This document shows, piece after piece, positions 1 through 7,174 of a stretch of DNA of 20,307 bases; the first letter of the stretch is position 1; every line of letters begins with the position of its first letter. Origin of the DNA: Bacteroidales bacterium (GTDB lineage: Bacteria; Bacteroidota; Bacteroidia; Bacteroidales; UBA3824); NCBI GenBank assembly GCA_017543645.1, contig JAFYFR010000057.1, forward strand, positions 1-20,307, read 5' to 3'. The position numbers were made by a program, and so were the translations under genes. The notes below the pieces were generated by a model. That model saw only the letters and a program-made list of their open reading frames with translations. It ran no database searches and was not told where the DNA came from.

Positions 1-594
1 CGAAAACTTTGTAATGCCCGTAATGAAGACAAAGCGGATATATTTTCCGAGGTCTTTTAATGGTGAAAAAAACTTGTTTTGTATGGCACGGATTCTTTCT
101 TGTAGTTCATCATTGTTTATAGTGTCGAGCATAGCGGCATCATACTCGTCGATGATGACAACCACATTTTTCCCTGTTTTTTTGAAGATATTGATTATGA
201 GATTCTTAAACCTTACACCGCAATCGTTGCCTTGCCTCTCTACTTCGAATTGCTTTTCAACACTTCTGAGCATTGCGTCAATAATTTCGTTGATACTATC
301 TTCTGAAACGTCCTTCGCACTCGCAAACGAAAGGTTTATCACAGGATATTTGGTCCAATCTTTCTCTAATCCGTCTATCTTCAAACCCTTAAACAAATCC
401 TTATTGCCATTGAAATACTCATCCAACGTGCTGCACAGCAACGATTTTCCAAAACGCCGTGGCCTTGATAAGAATACATAGCGATAGTCGTGGGTCATTT
501 TATAGACCAAGTCTGTCTTATCCACATAGACATAATTTCCTTCTCTAATTGTACTAAACGTCTGCGTATCAACAGGGTATCTGCGGGTTTCCAT
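1..594 (-). CDS. AAA-ATPase-like protein, DUF1703 family, N-terminal part
   Basis: This is the first 198 codons of a protein whose C-terminus lies beyond the left edge; the minus-strand frame is open from the ATG at 594 to base 1. It starts METRRYPVDT and carries the family's N-terminal signature, VYVDKTDLVYKM, at residues 22-33. A P-loop-like RPRRFGKS follows at 44-51, and a Walker B-like VVVIIDEYD at 144-152. These are typical of the AAA-ATPase-like proteins (PF09820) that usually carry a PD-(D/E)XK nuclease-like DUF1703 domain at the C-terminus, not visible here. The family is highly copied in Bacteroidales and its cellular role is not established. A promoter fits just upstream (621-654). 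The family call is secure; function is unknown. Confidence 0.9.
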   Translation of the reverse strand, partial: METRRYPVDTQTFSTIREGNYVYVDKTDLVYKMTHDYRYVFLSRPRRFGKSLLCSTLDEYFNGNKDLFKGLKIDGLEKDWTKYPVINLSFASAKDVSEDSINEIIDAMLRSVEKQFEVERQGNDCGVRFKNLIINIFKKTGKNVVVIIDEYDAAMLDTINNDELQERIRAIQNKFFSPLKDLGKYIRFVFITGITKFS

Positions 595-620
595 AGTTTT
601 ACGATATTATGTTACGAAGA

Positions 621-654
621 CAAAGGTAAATATTTTTTTGAAAAGATTATCAAA
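621..654 (-). promoter_or_regulatory. Predicted promoter of the AAA-ATPase gene
   Basis: Read on the minus strand, TACCTTTG (628-621) matches the Bacteroidota -7 element TAnnTTTG exactly. A TTTG (654-651) lies 22 bases upstream, slightly longer than the usual 19-21. The predicted transcript would start about 20 bases before the ATG at 594. Confidence 0.5.
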
Positions 655-731
655 TATAAGAGAAAAATGGTTATCTTAGAGGTAAATACTAATTCGTTTA
701 ATTCGGTGTTAAAAGAAACCACAAAAATATA

Positions 732-763
732 TTTGGAGAATAGAAAGCAAACCGTTAACTTTG
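732..763 (+). promoter_or_regulatory. Predicted promoter before the radical SAM gene
   Basis: TTTG (732-735), a 20-base spacer and TAACTTTG (756-763) form an exact match to the Bacteroidota -33/-7 consensus. The predicted transcription start falls at about 767-770, on or next to an ATG at 770. If that ATG is used the message would be nearly leaderless; if the start at 843 is used there is a leader of about 75 bases. Confidence 0.6.
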
Positions 764-842
764 CAAAAAATGAATTTATCAACGATTGTAAAAATCACTC
801 AACTACCCGTTGACAAAATCTCGAAGTTGTATTTAATTCACA

Positions 843-1820
843 TTGGCTATTCTGTATTTGTTTTTTAAAAAGCTCAGTATAAATAAACTCCTCCACTTGG
901 TAATGCGCCAATTATCAATATTTTGGTCGATGGTTACTAAGCGGTTGACAATGTGGGGCAGTCCGTGTTCGTTTTCTATTGAACCATCTAATGTGTGCAA
1001 CCTCCGTTGTCGAGAGTGCTTTACCGGCCTTGGTCTATCGAAACGAAAACCGCATTTTATATCAGAAGAAGATTTTTCATTGGCTATCAATCAAATAAAG
1101 CACACGGCATTGAACCTTTTTCTATATTTTCAGGGTGAACCATATCTTAATCCGCTGTTTACAAGGCTGATAGAAATAGCACATAAGAATAAAATCTTTA
1201 CCGTTACATCGTCGAACGGACATCTTATTAGCACCAACAACGCCGAAAAAACTGTTATAGCCGGTTTAGACAAAATAATTATCCCATTAGACGGATATAA
1301 TCAAGAATCTTATTCTGCGTATCGCAATGGCGGAAGTTTTGATTCGGCTATTAATGCTATCAAGATGATTAGCAATGCAAAAAAACATCTCCAAAAGCGA
1401 AATCCCATTATTGAAGTTCAGTGCCTTGCGTCCAAAATTACCGAAAACCATTTAAAAGAAATCAAGCGTATTGCCATAGAGTGTGGTGCCGATAAATTTT
1501 GCGTAAAGACAATGCAGATAGAAACCGACGAAGGATTTGAAAAGTTTCTGCCCACGAACCAACGCCTTTCGCGTTACACCAAGGATAACGAATTGAAACA
1601 CAAGGTCAAATTCTGCCGACGGATTTTTCAATCTGTGGTAATAACCTCAGAGTTAGACGTTTTGCCGTGCTGTTACGACAAAGACGCCGGGCATATTCTT
1701 GGCAATTTGCATCAAGCGTCATTGCACGATATTATTCATTCTTCTAAGGCTAAAGAATTGTACAATAGAATTTTGTATTCATTACCACATTTAAAAATGT
1801 GTAAAAATTGTGGAGGTTGA
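843..1820 (+). CDS. Radical SAM/SPASM domain protein, start uncertain
   Basis: Radical SAM enzyme of unknown substrate. Numbered from the TTG at 843, the 4Fe-4S cluster motif CxxxCxxC is C52, C56 and C59 (CNLRCREC), and FQGEP at 96-100 stands in for the usual GGEP motif. Cysteines C258, C276, C277, C320 and C323 form a SPASM-like auxiliary cluster region ending MCKNCGG. The overall layout matches Bacteroidota proteins annotated only as radical SAM/SPASM proteins. The start is doubtful: TTG at 843 gives an N-terminus of the usual length (about 50 residues before the first cluster cysteine) but is a rare start codon, and the next ATG is at 903. Another ATG at 770 sits directly behind a good promoter and reads MNLSTIVKITQ in the preceding frame. 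It stops at a TAA overlapping the T6 run; one T fewer would join it to this frame. The gene may therefore be frameshifted at its 5' end. It ends with TGA, 63 bases before the regulator gene. Confidence 0.85.
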   Translation: MAILYLFFKKLSINKLLHLVMRQLSIFWSMVTKRLTMWGSPCSFSIEPSNVCNLRCRECFTGLGLSKRKPHFISEEDFSLAINQIKHTALNLFLYFQGEPYLNPLFTRLIEIAHKNKIFTVTSSNGHLISTNNAEKTVIAGLDKIIIPLDGYNQESYSAYRNGGSFDSAINAIKMISNAKKHLQKRNPIIEVQCLASKITENHLKEIKRIAIECGADKFCVKTMQIETDEGFEKFLPTNQRLSRYTKDNELKHKVKFCRRIFQSVVITSELDVLPCCYDKDAGHILGNLHQASLHDIIHSSKAKELYNRILYSLPHLKMCKNCGG

Positions 1821-1822
1821 TG

Positions 1823-1851
1823 TTGTAGTTTGCAGTTTTTTTGTATATTTG
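1823..1851 (+). promoter_or_regulatory. Predicted promoter of the PUL regulator with an internal operator-like site
   Basis: TATATTTG (1844-1851) matches the -7 consensus TAnnTTTG; a TTG at 1823-1825 lies 18 bases upstream as a possible -33 element. Between them, GTAGTTTGCAGT (1825-1836) is nearly identical to GTAGTTTTGCAGT (14791-14803) in the susC/GH3 control region. A site inside the spacer would suit repression, hence possible autoregulation (inference). The predicted start lies about 28 bases before the ATG at 1884. Confidence 0.45.
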
Positions 1852-1883
1852 GCGAAACTAAATTGACATAGAACCCAAACACA

Positions 1884-4667
1884 ATGCGCTATTGGCAAGT
1901 ACATACCATTTTTTTTAAATCATTTTTGATGGTGGCGTTGCTGTTGCTGCCTATGCTTGCCTCGGCGCAGATACACAGCTTTATACGTCATTATGGACGC
2001 AACAGCGGCATCTCGGGACAAACCTGGGACATCTACGCCGGTGAAAACGGCTTTGTGTTTTTTGCCAACGGCGAAAGTATGCTGCTCTACCGCAACGGCG
2101 TGGTAACTCCGCAAGTGTACAAGACCGAAGTGCGCAGCGTGTATGCTCCCTCAAAAAACGGCAGGATATTTATCGGCGGCATCAACGAGTTCGGCTTTTT
2201 CGACATTCAAGCCAATGGCGCAATGAGTTACACCAGCCTTAGCGATTCGCTCGCCGACGGCATACGCAACACCTTCGGCAATGTGTGGCACACCTACGGC
2301 ATCGACCAGAATGTATATTTCGTTTCCGACAACTTTGTGTTCAAATACAACGGACACTCTACCGAAACCTACGACCCTCACGCGCATATCGAGGCGGCAT
2401 CGGTGGTTGACGGAGTGCTTTATATCTCTGCCAACGGCATCAAGTATATCCACGGCAACACCCTTAAGGATTTTCAGAACATAGAGCCGCTTACGGGCAA
2501 AAACATACACGGATTTGCCTCTTACAACGGCGGAGTGCTGGCTGTGAGCGAAGACAGCGGCATCTTTTTCTGCGACGGCAAAAACTGCGAACCATTTGAG
2601 ACCGATGCCGACAGGTTTTTGAAAAAATCTGGCGTATTTTGCGTTGCCGACAATGGCGACGAGCTTGCCATAGGCACGGTGAAGGGCGGAATTGCAGTAA
2701 TATCCAAAACCGACCGTTCTGCCGAGATCATCTCCGAAACCGAAGGACTGGGCAACAACACTGTGATTTCACTCTCGTATCAAAACGGCAAGACCCTTTG
2801 GGCGGGACTCGACAACTCTATCGACGAGATTATGCTCCATTCAGGATTGAAAAGCTTTTCGCCTCCTGGTCTCGAAGGCGCGGGCTACGACGCCGCTATT
2901 AGAGAAAACACCCTTTACCTTGCCACCAACCGAGGAGTATTTTATACGCAAATGCCGCTCAGCAATGCTCCGTTGCAGACTCTGGACGGTCTCACAGGTC
3001 AGGCGTGGAAGTTTTACAATGCGTTCGGACAGCTCTTCTGCCTGCACGACAAGGGACTTTTTTCGCTCGAAAACGGCAAAGCCAAAAACATCAGCGGCAT
3101 ACGTGGATTCTGGGGTATTGTGCAGGTGTCAGACTCTGTGGTGCTTACCGGCACATACTCTGAACTTTACGCTATAAAGAAACGCGGCAACGAATATCTA
3201 TTTTTTCAGCAGAATGTGAGCGGATCGTTTGCCGATATGGCTTTCGACGGACACTATGTTTGGCTGCACAGCAACAGCACCGAGGTGGTGTTCCGTGGCG
3301 TTTACAATCATTTGGGCGACAGGATTGACAGCGTGATGAACTTTGACCCGTCGTTGGGACTGCCTGCCGACAAGAACCTGCGTATGGAGTGCTTTGCTGG
3401 CAACGTGTATGCCGTGTCGCAAAAAGGGTCGGCAGTGTATAATGCTGCCACACAGCGTTTTGAACCTACCGAAAATATTGGTATGCTCAATGCCAAAGAC
3501 GGATTTGCGGCGGTGTCAAGCCGTGAAAAATCGTGGGCGGGACTATCACAAAACAGTCTGCAGCTGATGTTTGGCGGACGCAGCAATGTCTTTTATTTCG
3601 ACGCCAACATCATCTATCCCTCCACCAAGGCGTGCAGCCCGTTCTTTATCAACGACTCGCTGCTGCTTGTGCCCAACTTCAACGGATTCTCCATAGCATG
3701 CGCCGCCAGTTGCGCCGATTATCGCGACCAGACCGGCTCTATCATCAACAACGTGTCGCTTGCCGACGGCTCTATCATCTGGCAGAGCAATGTGGCTGGA
3801 CGCAAGTTCATTCCCAAAATACCTTACAACCAGGCAAGTATCAAGTTCAACTTTGTGGACCGCAACAGTCAGGCAATGTACCGCTACCGCCTGGGCAGCG
3901 CACCGCTGAGTCCGCCCGCCACCACTTTTGTAAAGGAGTTCACTTCGCTGCGCGAGGGTTCGTATGTATTCTATGTGATGAAGACCGAACCCGACGGCAG
4001 AATTGCCGGCGAGGAGAGCTTTGAGTTTGTGATACTTCCGCCGTGGTACCGAACATTCTGGGCATACGCCTTTTATGTGGTGATATTGTTTTTGGCAGTG
4101 TTTGTCACCGTTAAGATTATACAGCGGCGGCTGCGTGCCGAAAAAGAGCAGATTATCAGCAAGGCGCAGGAAGATATGCAGCAGCTTGAGCGTCAGCATC
4201 TGCAGCAGCAGTTGCAAAACGACCTTGAGCACAAGACCAACGAGCTTTCCGACATGGCTCTGCTCCTGGCAGGCAAAAACGAGATTCTCGGCTCTATCAA
4301 AAACGACATCACCGAGATATACAAAGAGCCCAACCTGCCGCCGCTGCTCAAATCAAAACTATCGATACTGTCGTCGAAAATTGACGGCAACATTCAGAAC
4401 GACAATCTGATAGACCGTTTTGAGGAGCAGTTCAACCTGCTGCACAACAACTTTATCAAAAAACTGAAAACCGTTCACCCGGGACTGTCACGCAACGACT
4501 ATATGCTATGCGCCTATATACGTATGGGATTCAGCACCAAAGAGATAGCGCAGATGCTCAATATGAGCGTGCGCGGTGTGGAGAGCATCAAATACCGTTT
4601 TAAGAAGAAAATCAACATCGAAACCGACATTGGCGACTACCTGCAGAAGATAGAGGCTGACAAATAA
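1884..4667 (+). CDS. Membrane-anchored sensor-regulator: periplasmic propeller, Y_Y_Y domain and LuxR-like HTH
   Basis: Predicted glycan-responsive transcription regulator of 927 residues. A signal sequence (residues 1-28, ending LASA before Q29) leads to a long periplasmic region with repeated, propeller-like sequence, such as FGNVWHTYG and KTLWAGLDN, to about residue 630. A Y_Y_Y-type beta-sandwich follows (about 640-720, with MYRYRL), then one transmembrane segment after W721 (about 723-748) and a coiled-coil stretch (about 750-800). At the C-terminus is a LuxR/GerE-like helix-turn-helix (about 868-912, LSRNDYMLCAYIRMGFSTKE and VRGVESIKYRFKKK). There is no histidine kinase or receiver domain, unlike hybrid two-component systems with the same sensor, so it probably binds DNA while held in the inner membrane. 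It sits 159 bases from the end of the convergent PUL operon, and its promoter carries the same TTTGCAGT element as the PUL control region. It is more GC-rich than the AT-rich sequence on both sides. Architecture is clear; the ligand (a beta-glucan oligosaccharide) is inference. Confidence 0.88.
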   Translation: MRYWQVHTIFFKSFLMVALLLLPMLASAQIHSFIRHYGRNSGISGQTWDIYAGENGFVFFANGESMLLYRNGVVTPQVYKTEVRSVYAPSKNGRIFIGGINEFGFFDIQANGAMSYTSLSDSLADGIRNTFGNVWHTYGIDQNVYFVSDNFVFKYNGHSTETYDPHAHIEAASVVDGVLYISANGIKYIHGNTLKDFQNIEPLTGKNIHGFASYNGGVLAVSEDSGIFFCDGKNCEPFETDADRFLKKSGVFCVADNGDELAIGTVKGGIAVISKTDRSAEIISETEGLGNNTVISLSYQNGKTLWAGLDNSIDEIMLHSGLKSFSPPGLEGAGYDAAIRENTLYLATNRGVFYTQMPLSNAPLQTLDGLTGQAWKFYNAFGQLFCLHDKGLFSLENGKAKNISGIRGFWGIVQVSDSVVLTGTYSELYAIKKRGNEYLFFQQNVSGSFADMAFDGHYVWLHSNSTEVVFRGVYNHLGDRIDSVMNFDPSLGLPADKNLRMECFAGNVYAVSQKGSAVYNAATQRFEPTENIGMLNAKDGFAAVSSREKSWAGLSQNSLQLMFGGRSNVFYFDANIIYPSTKACSPFFINDSLLLVPNFNGFSIACAASCADYRDQTGSIINNVSLADGSIIWQSNVAGRKFIPKIPYNQASIKFNFVDRNSQAMYRYRLGSAPLSPPATTFVKEFTSLREGSYVFYVMKTEPDGRIAGEESFEFVILPPWYRTFWAYAFYVVILFLAVFVTVKIIQRRLRAEKEQIISKAQEDMQQLERQHLQQQLQNDLEHKTNELSDMALLLAGKNEILGSIKNDITEIYKEPNLPPLLKSKLSILSSKIDGNIQNDNLIDRFEEQFNLLHNNFIKKLKTVHPGLSRNDYMLCAYIRMGFSTKEIAQMLNMSVRGVESIKYRFKKKINIETDIGDYLQKIEADK

Positions 4668-4671
4668 ATAA

Positions 4672-4704
4672 AGGGCGCGGCAGAAATCACTTCTATCGCG
4701 CCCT
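4672..4704 (-). terminator. Convergent hairpin between the regulator and GH128
   Basis: AGGGCGCG (4672-4679) pairs with CGCGCCCT (4697-4704) around a 17-base loop. On the minus strand the hairpin is followed by TTATTTATTT, giving a weak intrinsic terminator for the PUL operon. On the plus strand no U-tract follows, though the hairpin sits directly after the regulator's stop codon. No other structure is evident in the remaining 122 bases before GH128. Confidence 0.5.
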
Positions 4705-4826
4705 GAAATCAATAAACTGCTTACAAATTACTTGTTGGAAAAAAATAAAAAAATAACTGAATTATTATAAACTTTATGAGACCAATTTTATGAGTTTGCC
4801 GAAAATCTTTTCGATGTTATGTTGTA

Positions 4827-6152
4827 CTACTTGCTGCTGACAGCCAAGCGGTTGATGTTTAATCGTCCTGAGTTGACGCTGATGCGGATAACAGCGTCGC
4901 GGTTTTCGTCGGATGTGATTTTTACCTTGGCGTTGAGCCAGTTGTCGCCATTAGACGGAAGTGCTGCCGTAAAGGATTCGTTGCCATCTACTTGCACCAC
5001 AAATTCAGATTCGCGGTTGGCTGTGTAGCGAATGTTGAGATAATTGTCGCCCTTGGTAAGTTTTACTTTGTATTCGGCGAATTTGCCCTTGTTGAAACCC
5101 GAAATCATAAGAATTCCGTTCGAAGGGTCGGTGCTAACTGATATTTCAATATCGTTGCTGCAAGCGCGGTAATGCTCTGCTGGAAACCATTTGCCCTGAG
5201 GATAAACCAAATCGCTGTCAAACGACGACATATTGAAATATATAAGTCCCAAATCGGTAATGTACTGATTGTAAACCAATCCGATAAAAGGATATTTGGT
5301 GGGAGGTTGCGAATAATCAAACATAAACCAAGCGTAGCGACCTATGCCCGGAGTTTGCTCAAAGGCGTTGACCATTTTTGCCAAAAATGCTTGTTGACCT
5401 TCAGCAGTAGAAGGTTGCTCGTTTTCCCATGCTGCAAATTCTGTAATCCAAACAGGTTTGTTGTATTTTTCAAATTTCTTAGCAAAGTCGAGTTGTGCAC
5501 CATTGTTTGACATGTAGCAGTGCGCAGCCGTTGCCGATATATCATTGAGGTTGATTCCGTCGATAGAATAAAATTCATCAAGCCATTTCCACGGGTCGGA
5601 ATATCCTGCCAGAGTGCCGTAGTTCATTGCCGGCGACACTGTTTCAAGTTCGTTGTTTTTTGCAAAACTGATAAAGTTGGGCCATGTTTGCGCCGTTTGA
5701 GTGGGAGTTTCGTTGCATTGGTCGGTGAGGTTGGGCTCGTTGTAGCCGAGAATGTGCTTTGTGTTGGGATGAGCTTGTACAAATTGGGCAATATCGTTGT
5801 AGTTGGCTTTGCTATTCCACGCCATTGGCACAAATTCTACGCCGCTTTGGTCGAAAGCGTCAGCCACAGCATTGTCGCACGAGCCAGACCAGTTGTATGC
5901 CCATGATATGGTGTTGCCCACATTGAACGCCATGGCGGCTGTTATGCGGTTGAATCCGATGCCGCGTTTTGCCGATTTGTGTTGAAAAATATACTCTGTA
6001 CTGTCGCCCGAAAGAGCAGTGCCGTTGTCAGGATTGGTCAACGACTGTTCGTCGGTGGGCTGTTCGTTGGGGGTAGCATCATCGTCGCTGCTGCATGCTC
6101 CCATCGTCATTGCCGCCAGTATAAGAGTGATACCAAATATTGATTTCTTCAT
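4827..6152 (-). CDS. Surface lipoprotein glycoside hydrolase, GH128-like endo-beta-1,3-glucanase with C-terminal beta-sandwich
   Basis: Predicted enzyme cutting internal beta-1,3-glucosidic bonds. The 441-residue protein starts with a lipoprotein signal (lipobox MGAC, lipidated C20) followed by SSDDD, the acidic tail associated with export to the outer surface in Bacteroidota. The catalytic region (about 60-330) contains GYNEPN with E139, the expected acid/base, and VWITEFA with E238, the expected nucleophile, in the arrangement of the Glyco_hydro_cc/GH128 family. Aromatic residues W84, Y86 and W88 could line the sugar cleft. Residues about 340-441 form a CBM6-like beta-sandwich ending in NINRLAVSSK. 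It is the last gene of the PUL operon, separated from the gene before it by a strong terminator hairpin. It ends in TAG; read-through would add only 12 residues before a TAA. The family call is good; substrate is inferred from family and neighbours. Confidence 0.85.
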   Translation of the reverse strand: MKKSIFGITLILAAMTMGACSSDDDATPNEQPTDEQSLTNPDNGTALSGDSTEYIFQHKSAKRGIGFNRITAAMAFNVGNTISWAYNWSGSCDNAVADAFDQSGVEFVPMAWNSKANYNDIAQFVQAHPNTKHILGYNEPNLTDQCNETPTQTAQTWPNFISFAKNNELETVSPAMNYGTLAGYSDPWKWLDEFYSIDGINLNDISATAAHCYMSNNGAQLDFAKKFEKYNKPVWITEFAAWENEQPSTAEGQQAFLAKMVNAFEQTPGIGRYAWFMFDYSQPPTKYPFIGLVYNQYITDLGLIYFNMSSFDSDLVYPQGKWFPAEHYRACSNDIEISVSTDPSNGILMISGFNKGKFAEYKVKLTKGDNYLNIRYTANRESEFVVQVDGNESFTAALPSNGDNWLNAKVKITSDENRDAVIRISVNSGRLNINRLAVSSK

Positions 6153-6177
6153 GATTATAATATTATGCAGGTTTTGA

Positions 6178-6220
6178 GAAAAAAAGGCGCAATGTATTGT
6201 TTGATTAATAATTGCGCCTT
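6178..6220 (-). terminator. Intrinsic terminator or attenuator before GH128
   Basis: On the minus strand AAGGCGCAAT (6220-6211) pairs perfectly over ten bases with ATTGCGCCTT (6193-6184) around a 17-base loop, followed by a run of T. It follows the lipoprotein gene stop (6257) and precedes the GH128 ATG (6152). Only about 25 bases remain between it and GH128, too few for a separate promoter of the usual spacing. GH128 therefore probably depends on read-through or processing of the PUL transcript. Confidence 0.75.
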
Positions 6221-6256
6221 AAGAACGGTTGCTGATGAAACTGACAAACTAATTGC

Positions 6257-7102
6257 TTATTTCTTCTTGTAGATAAAGATCGCGTCCATATCCACTGTAG
6301 CACCTACGAAACCGCCGTAGCAGGGAAAGTTGATTCCTTTGCTGCCGTCGAAGTTGATGAGTTCTACACCGGCGTCGATCATATCGGCAATTGAGAATTC
6401 AAACTCTTTCCACTCTCCGTTGGTGTTGAGGTCGAAATAATTGCCGTTAATATCTTTGCTATCTTTGGTGATTTTGTATTCAGGACCACCTATTTGGGGA
6501 TTTTGGAACGCCATATACTAGTCGTCGCACGATTTGTTGCAACGCAAAGAGATGTGGAGTGTGTACGACTCGTCGATTTGAGAATAGTCAAACGGAGTGA
6601 GTCTGCACCATCCGCCACCGCACCATCCGCCGTTGTTGATAGAGGTGATGCCGCCTTCGGTATCGTTGCCAAAGCAGTCTTTGCCGGTAAGTTTGCCTAC
6701 TGTATAGGTGTTGTCCCAAACGTAGAATTTTGTGTTAACATCGTCAACGTCGAGTCTTTCCTTAATCTTGTTTTGAGTTTCCAAGTATGCATAAGCATCA
6801 GCGTTGAGACGGATAATAAAATAATCGCTTCCGTTGAGACAATCCACCTTTGAGTAATCTGCAATTACAGGAGGAGGTGTAACAATGGGGTTGTCGGTGG
6901 GGTTGTTGGTGGTTCCGCCGCCGGTGTTGGTAGTGCCGCCACCGGTATTATTGCCGCCATTTTCAGCAACTTGATCGATGGGGGTTTGGTCTTCGATTAC
7001 AGCTTCTGGTTCATCGCTGTCGTCTTTGCTGCACGATACCAACATTGCTGAACTTGTCAGCACGGCGGCAGCCATCATTACATTAATAAAGATTCTTTTC
7101 AT
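6257..7102 (-). pseudogene. PUL lipoprotein of unknown fold interrupted by an in-frame TAG
   Basis: An unrecognised PUL lipoprotein of 282 codons including the final stop, broken by TAG at codon 195 (6520-6518). The frame is otherwise continuous. The signal sequence has lipobox LVSC (C24) followed by acidic SKDDSDEPE, pointing to the cell surface. A Gly/Thr/Asn/Pro-rich linker (about 45-80) includes a 21-bp tandem duplication. The folded part starts near residue 85, with FYVWDNTYTVGKL and a Gly/Trp/Cys-rich GGWCGGGWC. It continues past the stop as YMAFQNPQIGG and ends MDAIFIYKKK, which looks like one beta-sandwich domain split by the amber. By position it could be a second glycan-binding protein (inference). 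The truncated product (194 residues) would probably misfold. An ATG two codons after the stop could restart translation, but without a signal. Read-through, strain-specific mutation or sequence error are alternatives. Confidence 0.7.
6909..6950 (-). repeat. Imperfect 21-bp tandem repeat in the lipoprotein linker
   Basis: Two 21-base units (6909-6929 and 6930-6950), differing at a few positions, encode the repeated linker motif NTGGGTT. Slippage here would change linker length by seven residues without breaking the frame. Confidence 0.75.
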
Positions 7103-7174
7103 TTCATTTAAGTTTTTTGGTTCAAATAATAAGATTAACTGTACTTTGGTTAAAAATTTAAAAACACTATAAAA

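Noticed and set aside
14..481. Open frame of 155 codons on the plus strand
   Set aside because: It is antisense to the AAA-ATPase, which has clear family motifs on the minus strand.
490..813. Open frame of 107 codons on the plus strand
   Set aside because: It is partly antisense to the AAA-ATPase start and then runs through promoter DNA; it has no recognisable features.
3546..4232. Open frame of 228 codons on the minus strand
   Set aside because: It lies antisense inside the sensor-regulator, and its Leu/Val/His-rich text is typical of a shadow of GC-rich coding DNA.
4819..5028. Short plus-strand frame at the GH128 3' end
   Set aside because: It is antisense to the GH128 C-terminal beta-sandwich and has no support.
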